Shown here piece by piece: positions 13,994-24,092 of a stretch of DNA of 64,000 bases (position 1 is its first letter; each line of letters opens with the position of its first letter). A program made the position numbers and the translations under genes. The DNA is from Thermotoga sp. KOL6 (GTDB taxonomy: Bacteria > Thermotogota > Thermotogae > Thermotogales > Thermotogaceae): positions 310,001 to 374,000 of the forward strand of contig NZ_LNDE01000001.1 of assembly GCF_002866025.1 (NCBI RefSeq), read 5' to 3'. Below the pieces are notes generated by a model. That model saw only the letters and a program-made list of their open reading frames with translations. It searched no databases and was not told the DNA's origin.

Positions 13994-14921
13994 ATCTATC
14001 CCTCCTGAAAAAAACCATCTCAACTATTACACCCTTCCCTACTTCGGAAATGATGACCATCTTGTCAGAGTATCTCCTCATATTTGGAAGCCCCATTCCC
14101 GCCCCAAAACCAAGCTCCCTTATGTGATCTGGTGCCGTCGAATACCCTTCTTTCATGGCAAGCTCGAGGTTTTCTATACCCTTTCCTCTATCTTCGACTC
14201 TCACCGTTATCTTTTCATCATCTATGAAACAGTATATATACCCATCCGATTCACTGTGAATAACCACGTTTGCCTCCGCTTCATAGGTGGCAATGGCTAC
14301 TTTTCTTGCTAGCTCTTCTTCTACCCCCTGGCTCAACAGGAATTTTTTCAACTTCGAAGCTCCCACTCCCACCATGTTCACATCGAAATAGTCTATATGA
14401 AAAACAAAATCCGCCTTTCCCTTCTCCAAAACTTCACCAGTTACAAGAGAAGTTCCTTTTTCGAGAACCTCTTCCATCCTCTTGTCGTGAAGATACATGA
14501 TGCCAAGCTTTGCAAGCAAAAAGTAAATTATATCGTGCTTGGTGACGATTCCCACCAACTTTCCTTCTTCGTTCACCACCGGAAACCTGCCGTATCCATA
14601 CCGCTCGAAAGTTTTCACAGCGTTCTGAAGCGTGTCTTCCTCTTTCAAACACACCACGCTTTTCGTCATACGGTTCCCTACTTTATCCTTTATATAACTT
14701 CCCTCCAAAGCTTTTATTATGTCTTCTAAACTGACAATTCCTATAACCCTCTTCTCATCGTCTACAACTGGAACTCCCGATATTCTTTTAATACGCATTA
14801 TTTCCTTTACATGGAGTAGCGTTTTATCTGGATTCACATATATCACGTCGGGATTCATAAATTCCGAAACTTTGACATCCTGAAAAATCGTTTGAAGCTT
14901 ATCTATGATGGAAACGCTCAT
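13956..14921 (-). CDS. CBS-pair protein with anti-sigma-type HATPase domain
   Basis: A 321-residue cytosolic protein. Two CBS motifs (about 15-65 and 75-130) form a Bateman ligand-sensing module. A variable linker follows, then an HATPase_c domain of the SpoIIAB/RsbW class: N box EAEANVVIH (about 222-230), G1 box DRGKGI (about 250) and G2 box GAGMGLPNM (about 278). No phospho-acceptor His domain, so it is a serine-kinase/partner-switch type protein rather than a two-component kinase. CBS domains suggest control by adenine nucleotides. SpoIIE-type phosphatases are the usual antagonists; one is encoded at 58220. Confidence 0.88.
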   Translation of the reverse strand: MSVSIIDKLQTIFQDVKVSEFMNPDVIYVNPDKTLLHVKEIMRIKRISGVPVVDDEKRVIGIVSLEDIIKALEGSYIKDKVGNRMTKSVVCLKEEDTLQNAVKTFERYGYGRFPVVNEEGKLVGIVTKHDIIYFLLAKLGIMYLHDKRMEEVLEKGTSLVTGEVLEKGKADFVFHIDYFDVNMVGVGASKLKKFLLSQGVEEELARKVAIATYEAEANVVIHSESDGYIYCFIDDEKITVRVEDRGKGIENLELAMKEGYSTAPDHIRELGFGAGMGLPNMRRYSDKMVIISEVGKGVIVEMVFFRRDRCENRGDSGEIEP

Positions 14922-14922
14922 C

Positions 14923-15267
14923 TTATCCTCTCCTGACAGGTTTTAAACCTCTCATAAAAAGTCTCCCACAGGTTTCGAACATGGAAAGATCGGTTGACAA
15001 GAGAGTAATGTTGTTATCTTTTGCGATTTCAACGATGTTCTCGGGGATATCCTTTTTACGAACAAAGAGAACAGCTGGGATGCCTACTACTATAGCCGTT
15101 CTCACCACTTGAGGTGAATGAAGACCTGTTATCAAAAGCACACCTGGCTCGGCGAAGGCAAGTACGTCACTCATGAGATCAGTTGCTACAACTCTCTCTA
15201 CGTTCATGTTCCTATCTCCTGTGAGAATTTCTCCATTCACCACTGAAGCTATCTCCTCTATCGTCAC
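14923..15267 (-). CDS. DRTGG-domain protein (copy 2)
   Basis: A 114-residue paralog of the protein at 13664, with the same core (VVRTAIVVGIPAVLFVR...IVEIAKDNNITLLST). GTG at 15267 follows AGGAGGTG by five bases; an ATG at 15396 would add 43 residues encoded within the preceding RseC-like gene and is rejected. The stop lies one base before the CBS-HATPase start. The pair of DRTGG proteins flanking one HATPase suggests they are its regulators or substrates (inference). Confidence 0.8.
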   Translation of the reverse strand: MTIEEIASVVNGEILTGDRNMNVERVVATDLMSDVLAFAEPGVLLITGLHSPQVVRTAIVVGIPAVLFVRKKDIPENIVEIAKDNNITLLSTDLSMFETCGRLFMRGLKPVRRG

Positions 15268-15278
15268 AAGAACACCTC

Positions 15279-15674
15279 CTAAGTTATTTTGCTCACTATC
15301 TTTGGGGATTTCTTGGATTTGCTCCTGAAACGCAAGAGGTAGTAATATACAAACACTCCTCCCAGAGCGCTCAAAAATGTCACCCAATCTTTCCAATTCA
15401 GTGTGTATCCGAGTATCACGATACCTGCAAAAATCACGAGGGGAAGAAAGTACACTATCGTTGATATTTTCATAGGATCGTACTCTGGAATGTCCACCAT
15501 CACGACATCGCCTGGTCTCAATTCTTCACTATTGTTCCACTCTATCTCTAACTTTATCTCTTCCCCGGAAAGACAGATGCTTTTCGCTGGACAGCTTCCA
15601 CATGCACTCGTTCTGTTTTTGGAAACAACAACTTTACCGTCTTTTATTTCCTTCACAATCATCCTTTCGATCAT
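15279..15674 (-). CDS. RseC/MucC-like positive regulator of envelope/redox function
   Basis: A 131-residue protein with an N-terminal cytosolic cysteine cluster (CGSCPAKSIC, about 25-34), a beta-rich stretch and two adjacent membrane helices (about 72-110). This is the architecture of the RseC/MucC family, which in other bacteria is linked to SoxR-reducing or Rnf/flavin systems. Located between rtcB and the DRTGG/CBS-HATPase genes, 11 bases from the next start. A redox role for the cysteines is inference. Confidence 0.8.
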   Translation of the reverse strand: MIERMIVKEIKDGKVVVSKNRTSACGSCPAKSICLSGEEIKLEIEWNNSEELRPGDVVMVDIPEYDPMKISTIVYFLPLVIFAGIVILGYTLNWKDWVTFLSALGGVFVYYYLLRFRSKSKKSPKIVSKIT

Positions 15675-15678
15675 AATT

Positions 15679-17103
15679 TCACCCTTTCACCACACCGACC
15701 GGCACCATTCGAGCAACCTTTCTCGATATTCCAAGCTCATGAACTATGTGAACCACTCTATCAACATCTTTATAGGCTTCCGGCGCCTCTTCGACAAGCG
15801 TTTTCTTGCTTTTGCTCATTACAACAATGTTCTTTCCTTCAAGCGCGCTCAAGACTTCCCTGTAACTCCATCTCTTCAAGGCAGCAGATCTCCCAAGCAT
15901 TCTTCCCGCTCCATGAGCGGTGGAGCCGAACGTCTTCTCTTCGGCTTTTCTGGTTCCGACCAAAAGATAAGACGCGGTTCCCATATCACCCGGAATGATC
16001 ACTGGTTGTCCAATCTCTCTGTAAGCTTCAGGAATTTTTTCGTTTCCCGGACCCAAAGAACGGGTAGCACCTTTCCTGTGAACGACCAGTTTCATTCTTT
16101 TCCCATCAATCTCGTATTCCTCTAGTTTAGCTATGTTGTGGGCAACATCATAAATGAGAGAGAGATTCGTTTCCCTGCCGAACACCTTCCAAAATGCTTT
16201 TCTCACAAGATGTCCGATAATTTCCCTGTTCGCGAAGGCGTAATTTGCAGCACAGTTCATAGCCGAATAGTAAGCCTGACCCAACGGATGCTCAAAAGGG
16301 GCGTTTATCAACTGTTTATCTGGAAGATCTTTGTTGTGTTCTTTCAACTTATCTCTCATGAGTCTTATGTAGTCCGTCGCCACTTGATGACCGAATCCTC
16401 TACTTCCAGAGTGAATCATTACAGTTACACTTCCAACTTCCAACCCGAAAGATCGTGCTAGCTCTTCGTCATAAACCTCTTCAACCATCTGAACTTCTAT
16501 GAAATGGTTACCGGCACCGAGGGTTCCAAGTTCATCGCCACCTCTTTCAAAGGCTTCTTCGGACACGTAATTCGGGTCAGCTGGCTGTATCCTGCCATAA
16601 TCCTCTATCTTTTCCAGATCTTCATCGAGTCCGTACCCTGCCTTTACAGCCCACACAGCTCCTTCCACCAATACTTTCCTGAGACTTTTTTTCCCGAGAA
16701 CTATGTCTCCCGTTGATCCTACACCGGCAGGTACAAACTCGTAGATAGTCTCAACGAGTTTTCGCATTTTATCTCTTACATCTTCATATCTGAGATCCGT
16801 TATCATTAAACGAACTCCACAGTTTATATCGAAACCAACCCCACCTGGTGATATGATGCCTTCTTTAACATCGAAAGCAGCAACACCGCCTATGGGAAAT
16901 CCGTAACCCCAATGTATATCGGGCATGGCAAGAGCGTATTTCACTATCCCCGGCAAGGTAGCAACATTCACAAGTTGTTTCATGGCTTCTCTAAATTGAG
17001 GATCGTTCACGCTCTCAGAATCAGTAAAGACAAAGGCATCTACCTTCATTTTCCCTTCTTTTGGAATTTTCCATACATATTTGTCCACTCTTACCACATT
17101 CAT
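15679..17103 (-). CDS. rtcB: RNA-splicing ligase RtcB
   Basis: A 474-residue Mn2+/GTP-dependent 3'-phosphate/5'-OH RNA ligase. Metal and guanylylation residues lie in GGVGFDINCGVRLM (Cys95), GAGNHFIEVQ, HSGSRGFGHQV and VHRKGATRSLGPG (guanylylated His in the related region). No intein. ATG is preceded by AGGAGGGGAATTT. First gene of the minus-strand run that includes RseC-like, DRTGG, CBS-HATPase and gltX genes. No rtcA cyclase is adjacent. Confidence 0.96.
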   Translation of the reverse strand: MNVVRVDKYVWKIPKEGKMKVDAFVFTDSESVNDPQFREAMKQLVNVATLPGIVKYALAMPDIHWGYGFPIGGVAAFDVKEGIISPGGVGFDINCGVRLMITDLRYEDVRDKMRKLVETIYEFVPAGVGSTGDIVLGKKSLRKVLVEGAVWAVKAGYGLDEDLEKIEDYGRIQPADPNYVSEEAFERGGDELGTLGAGNHFIEVQMVEEVYDEELARSFGLEVGSVTVMIHSGSRGFGHQVATDYIRLMRDKLKEHNKDLPDKQLINAPFEHPLGQAYYSAMNCAANYAFANREIIGHLVRKAFWKVFGRETNLSLIYDVAHNIAKLEEYEIDGKRMKLVVHRKGATRSLGPGNEKIPEAYREIGQPVIIPGDMGTASYLLVGTRKAEEKTFGSTAHGAGRMLGRSAALKRWSYREVLSALEGKNIVVMSKSKKTLVEEAPEAYKDVDRVVHIVHELGISRKVARMVPVGVVKG

Positions 17104-17130
17104 AAATTCCCCTCCTTCTAGTTTTTAGTT

Positions 17131-17144
17131 TATCATTAATGATA
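17131..17144. promoter_or_regulatory. Perfect 14-bp palindrome in divergent intergenic region
   Basis: TATCATTAATGATA lies between the divergent rtcB and Mut7-C genes, only 27 and 22 bases from the two starts. Each arm contains TATCAT, which could serve as a -10 for each direction, so the site may be a shared core promoter or an operator. No good -35 is visible on either side. Confidence 0.35.
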
Positions 17145-17166
17145 GAATTAAATGAGGGAAAAGAAA

Positions 17167-17658
17167 ATGAGAAAATTACGATTTGTCGTCGATGGAAATC
17201 TAATACCACTTGCAAGAAAAATGAGAGTAATCGGAGTAGACGTAGCAGTCTTCTCGACAAATTCCCCACACGAAATGCTTCTGTTTTGCAGAAAGGAGCA
17301 GAGGATACTTCTCACGAAAAGTAGAACTTTTGCGAAGTTCTTCAAAAAGTACGATCAAAGCTTTTTTCTCATCGAAAAAGAAGAAGGGATCTTGGGGAAA
17401 GTAATAGAATACTTTGGCATAAAACCCTCTCACCCAAGGTGTCCTTTCTGTAACGTGGAACTCTCTCCTGTTTGTCATGAAGAGATTAAAGGCAGGGTTC
17501 CAATTTATGTGCTTCTGAGTGCAGAAAAATTTGCCCTCTGTAGAAAATGTGGAAGGGTATTTTGGAAAGGTTCTCATTTAAAATGGCTTGAGGAAGTGGT
17601 GAAAGATGAAGTTGGAAGAATTGAGGAAAATAGAAGGAATAGAAATTGTGAAAAATGA
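17167..17658 (+). CDS. Mut7-C RNase-type (PIN-like) domain protein with zinc ribbon
   Basis: A 163-residue protein of the Mut7-C family: N-terminal PIN-like RNase fold (FVVDGNLIPLARKMRVIGVD, with conserved Asp residues, about 5-85), then a zinc ribbon with CPFC (about 92-95) and CRKC (about 131-134). Predicted RNA nuclease, cytosolic. ATG at 17167 has GAGGG upstream; ATG at 17152 lacks a ribosome site. Its last 53 bases overlap the histidine kinase gene, so the two are probably translationally coupled. Confidence 0.82.
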   Translation: MRKLRFVVDGNLIPLARKMRVIGVDVAVFSTNSPHEMLLFCRKEQRILLTKSRTFAKFFKKYDQSFFLIEKEEGILGKVIEYFGIKPSHPRCPFCNVELSPVCHEEIKGRVPIYVLLSAEKFALCRKCGRVFWKGSHLKWLEEVVKDEVGRIEENRRNRNCEK

Positions 17659-19882
17659 AAAAGCTGTCCCCAACGGAACAACTTCTGTAAGAGTCGCAAA
17701 GACCCTACTACTAGCCCATAATCATGTTGCTGAGAGAGTCGCAAAACTGTATAAAAGAACAGTAGTGTACGAAACGTTACTCTCTCTCTTCAAAACTTCC
17801 TGTACTCTTTCGAAAGAAGACTTTCTCAAACGTGCTCTTTCAAGGATAAAACTACTTCTCAACGCTGAAGAGGTATATCTTTTCGACTCCGGAAAATCAT
17901 ACTCCGCTTCAGGTAAAAAGCTTTCCCTTGATGAAGTGAAAAAAGAACATCAGAGTTGTTCTGTGAGAGAGCTGAAAAACAAACTGCATCTCGTTGTAGT
18001 AAGAAGAGAGAAATTGGATGAGGAAGATGATCTTCTTTGTAGAAAATTCTTGGAATTAGTCGCAATTTTGAGTGAAAGATTTTGGAATCTCAAAGAAGAT
18101 GTCCAAAGGCTGAGAAAAAGGCAAGACGATCTAACACGATTGGTAGAAATCCAGAAAGAACATATAAAAAGGATGAGGATAATCTATTACGTCAGTCAAG
18201 CTATGAGATCAGTTTACGATTTGAAGAACCTATATCGCGTAATTCTACTGAGCCTTGTCTCTGAAAGAGGTTTCAATTTCGATCGCGCCATTCTTTTGAA
18301 AAAGGAGGATAGTACAAATTCTCTTGTAGTCGTCTCGGCGATAGGGGGAGACTCCTTACAAGAACACGAAGAGCTAAAACAGTATCTTAGAAGGAGAAAC
18401 CTTCGATACACGGATCTCGTTCAATTTTTGAGGGAGGAATCTCTCACTTTTTCCTTTGAAACAAACTTCAACGAGAAAGTAAATGGGAAAAGATTTTACT
18501 TTCAAGAACATCCCATTTTTGAAAGGGTTGTCATGAGGAAAGCGATTGTCAGGATATCTAAAGAAGTTCTCAAAAGAATAAGACACGAGGTAAGCGACGT
18601 ACTCGATATCTTGGAAAACAACGAGTTCGTCGTATTTCCACTTGTAGGGCGTTGGGATACGTTGGGAGCTGTTATAGTGGACAATAAATTCACTCAAAAA
18701 ACCATAACTGATCTGGATCTCGACGTTCTGAAACTCTTTTCTGAAAGTGCAGGTCTTGCTCTGGAAAACGCTATAAGCTACGGGAATTTAAAAGAAAAAA
18801 CACTTGCTCTTCAGCGACAAAACGAACTTGTAGAGAAACTGAGGAATTTTAGTGAAAGCATTTTAGAGAACCTAGAAACGGCTGTCATTACTGTGGATAA
18901 AGAAGGTCGCATAACGGAGTGGAATAGAAAAGCAACTTTGCTCTTTGGATTTGGAAAGGAAAGTGTCATTGGTAAAAAACTGAAAGATCTGCCTGGTTTC
19001 GAAGAAATCGGTGCCATTGCCGAAAGCGTTCTGGAAGAAAATGAACCCCTGTTTCTCAACTTTTACAAATTTGAAGACAAATTTTTCAATATGAGATTTT
19101 CCCCTTTAAAGGATACAAAAACACATTTACTTGACGGTGTTATCATTTCGATAGACGATGTAACGGAATTGTACAAATTTGAAGAAGAACGAAAGAGAAA
19201 AGAAAGACTCTCCATACTTGGAGAAATGGCTGCCCGCGTTGCACATGAGATAAGGAATCCCATAACCATAATAGGTGGATTCATAAAGCGAATGAGAAAA
19301 CATATCGATGATCCCGACACCTTAAAGAAGTACATAGACATCGTTACGAACGAATTGGTTAGACTTGAGGGAATCGTGAAAGAGGTTTTAGAGTACAGTA
19401 AAGAAGAACAGATCTTAGAATTCACTGAATTCAATCTGAACGAATTAGTAAAAGAGGTATACATATTGTTTGAGGAAAAACTTAAAGAGATGAACATCGA
19501 CTTTTGTTTCGAAACTGATAACGAAAATTTGATAGTCCAAGCTGATAGATCCAGAATAAAGCAGGTATTGATAAATCTTGTTCAGAACGCAATGGAAGCA
19601 ACTGGGGAAAATGGTAAGATAAGAATAAAGTCGGAGGACATGTACGAGAAAGTCAGAGTGCAGGTATGGAACTCGGGACCTTCTATACCGGAGGAACTGA
19701 AAGAGAAGATCTTTTCACCATTCTTCACAACAAAGACCCAAGGAACGGGATTGGGGCTCCCTATATGCAGAAAGATTATTGAAGATGAACACGGGGGAAA
19801 GATATGGGTGGAAAATGTAGAAAATGGTGTTCTTTTTATCTTTGAAGTACCAAAAAGGCCCAGAAAAGGGGTGAAAGAATGA
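17606..19882 (+). CDS. Soluble GAF-PAS sensor histidine kinase
   Basis: A 758-residue protein without membrane segments. Order: a short GAF-like N-terminal region (about 60-155), coiled coil (about 155-190), GAF domain (about 200-395), second coiled coil, PAS (about 412-520), HisKA with phosphorylated His547 in AARVAHEIRNPITIIGGF, and HATPase_c (about 640-755; N box NLVQNAMEA, G2 GTGLGLPI). The signal is presumably a cytosolic ligand. The start follows GGAAGTGGTGAAAG and overlaps the Mut7-C gene. The cognate regulator follows with an ATGA overlap. Confidence 0.92.
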   Translation: MKLEELRKIEGIEIVKNEKAVPNGTTSVRVAKTLLLAHNHVAERVAKLYKRTVVYETLLSLFKTSCTLSKEDFLKRALSRIKLLLNAEEVYLFDSGKSYSASGKKLSLDEVKKEHQSCSVRELKNKLHLVVVRREKLDEEDDLLCRKFLELVAILSERFWNLKEDVQRLRKRQDDLTRLVEIQKEHIKRMRIIYYVSQAMRSVYDLKNLYRVILLSLVSERGFNFDRAILLKKEDSTNSLVVVSAIGGDSLQEHEELKQYLRRRNLRYTDLVQFLREESLTFSFETNFNEKVNGKRFYFQEHPIFERVVMRKAIVRISKEVLKRIRHEVSDVLDILENNEFVVFPLVGRWDTLGAVIVDNKFTQKTITDLDLDVLKLFSESAGLALENAISYGNLKEKTLALQRQNELVEKLRNFSESILENLETAVITVDKEGRITEWNRKATLLFGFGKESVIGKKLKDLPGFEEIGAIAESVLEENEPLFLNFYKFEDKFFNMRFSPLKDTKTHLLDGVIISIDDVTELYKFEEERKRKERLSILGEMAARVAHEIRNPITIIGGFIKRMRKHIDDPDTLKKYIDIVTNELVRLEGIVKEVLEYSKEEQILEFTEFNLNELVKEVYILFEEKLKEMNIDFCFETDNENLIVQADRSRIKQVLINLVQNAMEATGENGKIRIKSEDMYEKVRVQVWNSGPSIPEELKEKIFSPFFTTKTQGTGLGLPICRKIIEDEHGGKIWVENVENGVLFIFEVPKRPRKGVKE

Positions 19883-20229
19883 AGAAGATATTGATAGTGG
19901 ACGATGAACCCAACATGAGAGAACTTCTGAAGGAAGAACTTACCGAGGAAGGATACACTGTGGAAACTGCTGAAGATGGAAAAGAAGCTTTGGAAAAGTT
20001 CCTCTCCGGTGATTACGACTTGGTGATTCTCGACATAGAAATGCCTGGAATGAACGGCTTGGAGGTGGCAGGAGAAATCAGAAGGAGGAAAAAAGATGCC
20101 AAGATAATCATACTTACTGCTTATTCGCACTACAAGTCGGACCTTTCTTCCTGGGCCGCTGATGAATACGTCGTGAAATCGTTCAATTTCGATGAGCTGA
20201 AAGAGAAAGTGAAAAAATTACTATCATGA
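19879..20229 (+). CDS. Stand-alone response regulator receiver (CheY/Spo0F-like)
   Basis: A 116-residue receiver domain only. Acidic pocket DDE (about 8-10), phospho-acceptor Asp52 in [10 protein letters not shown], Thr in ILTAYS and Lys in VVKSFNF. No output domain, so it must act through protein contacts or a phosphorelay. Overlaps the kinase stop by four bases, which makes that kinase the likely partner. Confidence 0.93.
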   Translation: MKKILIVDDEPNMRELLKEELTEEGYTVETAEDGKEALEKFLSGDYDLVILDIEMPGMNGLEVAGEIRRRKKDAKIIILTAYSHYKSDLSSWAADEYVVKSFNFDELKEKVKKLLS

Positions 20230-20248
20230 AATGGGAGGTGTCGAAGAA

Positions 20249-23005
20249 TTGGATTACAAGAACACGTTGAACCTACCGAAAACCAGTTTTCCAATGAGGG
20301 CGAATTTGGTAAGCAAAGAAGAAACGTTCTTGAAAAAATGGGAAGAGATGGACATTTACAACTACGTTCTCAAACAGAGAGAGGGAAAGCCTCTCTTTGT
20401 TCTCCATGATGGACCTCCTTACGCAAATGGTCATATCCACATTGGAACCGCTCTAAATAAAATTCTAAAAGACATAGTAGTCAAATACAAGACGATGAGA
20501 GGCTATAGGGCACCATACATCCCTGGGTGGGATACTCATGGTTTGCCCATAGAACACAGGGTCTCCCAGGAACTCGGCGAGAAAGCAAAAGAAATGACCC
20601 CTGCAGAGATAAGAAAAAAATGCGAAGAATTTGCTTTAAAATTTGTTGACATACAACGAGAAGAATTCAAGAGACTCGGTGTGCGTGGTGAATGGGATAA
20701 CCCATACATAACTTTGAAACCAGATTACGAAGTGAAGATACTCGATGTTTTTAAGTCTCTTGTGGAACAGGGGAACGTGTATAGATCTCTCAAGCCTATC
20801 TATTGGTGTCCAAGATGCAGAACCGCTCTTGCAGAGGCGGAGATCGAATATCACGACCACAAATCTCCTTCTATATACGTAAAATTCAGGTCAAAAGAAG
20901 ATCCTAACTTTTATATAGTGATATGGACTACCACTCCATGGACACTGCCGGCAAATGTTGGTGTAGCTCTCCATCCGGATTACGAGTACTCAGTGGTGAA
21001 AGTGGGAAACGAAAAGTGGGTGATCGCAACTGAACTCCTTGAATCTTTTTCAAAGGAAACAGGGATCGATTGTTCTGAAGTCGTTCAAAGAATAAAGGGT
21101 AAAGATTTAGAGGGAAAAGAATTTCAGCATCCCATCTTTGAAGAAAAAACATCACGGGTCATACTGGCGGATTATGTGTCATTGGAAACCGGAACAGGAT
21201 GTGTCCATATCGCTCCAGGCCACGGTGAAGAAGACTACGTGTATGGTCATAAGAAGTATGGATTACCCGTTGTGTCTCCAGTGGACGAAGAAGGGCGTTT
21301 TACCGAGGAAGCAGGAAAGTACAAAGGTATGTTCATAGAAGATGCCAACGAGGTCATCATAAGAGATTTGAAAGAGAAAGGTATTCTTGTTCATGCTTCA
21401 TCGATTACTCATTCATATCCACACTGTTGGAGATGCAAAGGTCCAGTTATTTTCCGAGCGACTGAGCAATGGTTCATTTCTGTGGATCACAACAATCTTC
21501 GTCAAAGAGTACTCGAAGAGATAGATAAAGTCAAGTGGGTTCCAGAGTGGGGTCGAAATAGGATCAGATCCATGGTAGAAGAAAGGCCGGATTGGTGTAT
21601 TTCAAGGCAACGCGTTTGGGGTACACCCATTCCAGCTGTGCGCTGTAAAAGTTGCGGAGAAGTGATCCTTGATCCGAAAGTGATAGAACACTTCATGAGA
21701 ATTGTCGAAAAAGAAGGCACCAATGCATGGTTTGAGAAAAACGTAGAAGAGTTGATTCCACAGGGTTTCAAATGCCCAAAATGTGGAAACAAATCCTTCG
21801 AGAAAATGCTCGATACGTTGGATGTATGGATCGATTCGGGAGCTTCTTTTGAATATATCACCACGAGAGAGGATCATCCATTTCCGCTTGACATGTATCT
21901 TGAAGGAAGCGATCAACATCGCGGATGGTTTCATTCTTCCATATTCCTCGCTGTTGCAAAGAGAGGAGCAGCACCGTATAAAGAAGTTTTGACACACGGT
22001 TTCATAAAAGACGAACTGGGAAGAAAGATGAGCAAATCTCTCGGGAACGTTGTCGATCCCATGGAAGTAGTGAAAAAATACGGTGCCGAGATTTTGAGAC
22101 TTTGGCTTGCAAGCAGTGATTATTTCAACGATATAAAGATATCCATGAGAATCGTTGAACAACAAACGGAGGTTTACAAAAAGATAAGGAACACATTCCG
22201 ATTTCTTCTTGGGAACTTGGAAGATTTCGATCCAGAAAGGGACAAAGTGTCTTTTGAAAAACTACTAGTTATTGACAAATGGGCTCTTGGGAGACTTCAG
22301 GATGTCATAAAACGTGCTACCGAATATTACGATGCTTACGAATTTTCAAAGGTCTACAATCTTGTGGTGAAGTACTGTACAACCGAGCTCAGTTCGCTTT
22401 ATCTCGACATTGTGAAAGATAGACTCTACGTAGAAGCAAGAGATTCCATTTACAGAAGATCAGCCCAAACAGTGATGCACGAGATACTGATCGCTCTGAT
22501 GAAGATTCTCACACCTATCATGACTTTTACTATGGAAGAAGTGTATTCTCACCTCCATGAAAAAGACAGAAAATACGAAACCGTACAGGCGGAATATTGG
22601 CCCGAATACAGAGAAGAACTTATAGACCAGAAGATATTAAGGGATTTCGAAAAGCTCTTTTCCATAAGAGAAGACGTTTTGAAAGCTCTAGAGGAAAAGA
22701 GACAAGAGGATATAATAGGTCATTCCCTCGACGCTGAAGTTTTTCTCACTCCGAAAAATGAATCCGTGAGATCGCTTCTTGAGGAATACAAAGATATTCT
22801 TGAAGAGTTTTTCATCGTCTCAAAAGTAACTCTGGTGGAAACACCTGGAGAGATGAAAGGAGATCTGGTAGAGGTTACGGTAAAACATGCAGAAGGGGAA
22901 AAATGTCAGAGATGCTGGAAATACACAACAGACATTTCTCAATCAGAAGAATTTCCCGGAGTGTGTCCACGGTGCCTTGCGGTTTTAAAAGGCGAAAGGA
23001 AGTGA
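20249..23005 (+). CDS. ileS: Isoleucyl-tRNA synthetase
   Basis: A 918-residue class Ia synthetase. HIGH motif in [13 protein letters not shown] (about 58), CP1 editing domain with [11 protein letters not shown] and [21 protein letters not shown] motif KMSKSLGN (about 600) and a C-terminal zinc finger (CQRCWKYT .. CPRC, about 885-910). The TTG at 20249 is preferred: GGAGGTG lies eight bases upstream and the start [16 protein letters not shown] matches family N-termini. Follows the response regulator by 19 bases. Confidence 0.96.
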   Translation: MDYKNTLNLPKTSFPMRANLVSKEETFLKKWEEMDIYNYVLKQREGKPLFVLHDGPPYANGHIHIGTALNKILKDIVVKYKTMRGYRAPYIPGWDTHGLPIEHRVSQELGEKAKEMTPAEIRKKCEEFALKFVDIQREEFKRLGVRGEWDNPYITLKPDYEVKILDVFKSLVEQGNVYRSLKPIYWCPRCRTALAEAEIEYHDHKSPSIYVKFRSKEDPNFYIVIWTTTPWTLPANVGVALHPDYEYSVVKVGNEKWVIATELLESFSKETGIDCSEVVQRIKGKDLEGKEFQHPIFEEKTSRVILADYVSLETGTGCVHIAPGHGEEDYVYGHKKYGLPVVSPVDEEGRFTEEAGKYKGMFIEDANEVIIRDLKEKGILVHASSITHSYPHCWRCKGPVIFRATEQWFISVDHNNLRQRVLEEIDKVKWVPEWGRNRIRSMVEERPDWCISRQRVWGTPIPAVRCKSCGEVILDPKVIEHFMRIVEKEGTNAWFEKNVEELIPQGFKCPKCGNKSFEKMLDTLDVWIDSGASFEYITTREDHPFPLDMYLEGSDQHRGWFHSSIFLAVAKRGAAPYKEVLTHGFIKDELGRKMSKSLGNVVDPMEVVKKYGAEILRLWLASSDYFNDIKISMRIVEQQTEVYKKIRNTFRFLLGNLEDFDPERDKVSFEKLLVIDKWALGRLQDVIKRATEYYDAYEFSKVYNLVVKYCTTELSSLYLDIVKDRLYVEARDSIYRRSAQTVMHEILIALMKILTPIMTFTMEEVYSHLHEKDRKYETVQAEYWPEYREELIDQKILRDFEKLFSIREDVLKALEEKRQEDIIGHSLDAEVFLTPKNESVRSLLEEYKDILEEFFIVSKVTLVETPGEMKGDLVEVTVKHAEGEKCQRCWKYTTDISQSEEFPGVCPRCLAVLKGERK

Positions 23006-23009
23006 TAAG

Positions 23010-24092
23010 GTGGATGGAATGAGCGTTTCGCTCTTGAAGATCATTACTGAAGCTTATGGAATGAGGGCAACCGACGTGCACATCTCGGTTGGTTGTCCAC
23101 CTTATTACCGTATAGATGGTAAACTAGTTCCGCAGGAGAAATACAACAGATTCATGAAAGAAGATATTATGAACGGTCTTAAGGAATTGTTCTCAAAGAT
23201 AGGACATCCACTCCCTCAGAATCAAAAAGAAATAGATTTCTCCTTCTCAGTTGGAGAAGCCATAAGAGTCAGGGGAAATCTCTATTATGAAAGAAAAAAT
23301 CCTGCTCTCGCCTTCAGGTTGATCCCGAAGAAGATCAGAACTTTTCAGGAATTGGGTCTTCCTGAGATTTTGAAAACTTTCGTTGAAAGAAAGTACGGTC
23401 TCATATTGGTCGCTGGGCCTACAGGTAGTGGTAAATCCACAACCCTCGCTGCTATGATAGATCACATCAACGAGAACTTCCCTCACCACATAATAACCAT
23501 AGAAGATCCAATAGAATACGTCTTCACGAACAAAAAATCTGTGATACACCAAAGAGAACTTGGTTCTGACACAGATTCCTTTTACAACGGTTTGAAGTAT
23601 GCTCTCAGGCAAGATCCAGACGTGATCCTTGTGGGTGAAATGAGAGATCTTGAAACGATGGCCTTGGCTTTGACAGCGGCTGAAACGGGACATTTAGTTC
23701 TCGCAACCGTCCACACAAACTCAGCAGCTTCCGCACCAGAAAGAATCATAGATGTCTTCCCTGCTCACCAACAACGGCAGGTAGCTCTGCAGCTTGCGAA
23801 CACTCTGATAGCCGTTATATATCAAAGACTCGTACCGAAGGCGAACGGAATAGGATTCACACCTATCCTGGAGATAATGGTAGGGACACCAGCTGTTAGG
23901 AACTTGATAAGGGAAAACAAAATACATCAGTTGGAATCCGTGATTCAATCGGGAGCAAAACACGGTATGATTCTGTTCGATGATGCTCTTGTGAAAGCTG
24001 CATTGAAAGGAGATATTTCAAAAGAGGACGCGATTCAGTTTGCAAGAAATCAAGAGGAGGTGGCCAGGAGATTAGGAGTGAGAGTCTCATAA
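23010..24092 (+). CDS. pilT: PilT-type twitching-motility ATPase
   Basis: A 360-residue hexameric secretion ATPase. N-terminal PAS-like domain ([20 protein letters not shown]), Walker [11 protein letters not shown] (about 136), Asp box, Walker [13 protein letters not shown] (about 208) and His box with [15 protein letters not shown]. PilT retracts type IV pili in other bacteria. Here no pilus genes are adjacent, so its partner is unclear. GTG at 23010 is used; ATG at 23019, with a nearby GGTGG, is an alternative start. Confidence 0.92.
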   Translation: MDGMSVSLLKIITEAYGMRATDVHISVGCPPYYRIDGKLVPQEKYNRFMKEDIMNGLKELFSKIGHPLPQNQKEIDFSFSVGEAIRVRGNLYYERKNPALAFRLIPKKIRTFQELGLPEILKTFVERKYGLILVAGPTGSGKSTTLAAMIDHINENFPHHIITIEDPIEYVFTNKKSVIHQRELGSDTDSFYNGLKYALRQDPDVILVGEMRDLETMALALTAAETGHLVLATVHTNSAASAPERIIDVFPAHQQRQVALQLANTLIAVIYQRLVPKANGIGFTPILEIMVGTPAVRNLIRENKIHQLESVIQSGAKHGMILFDDALVKAALKGDISKEDAIQFARNQEEVARRLGVRVS

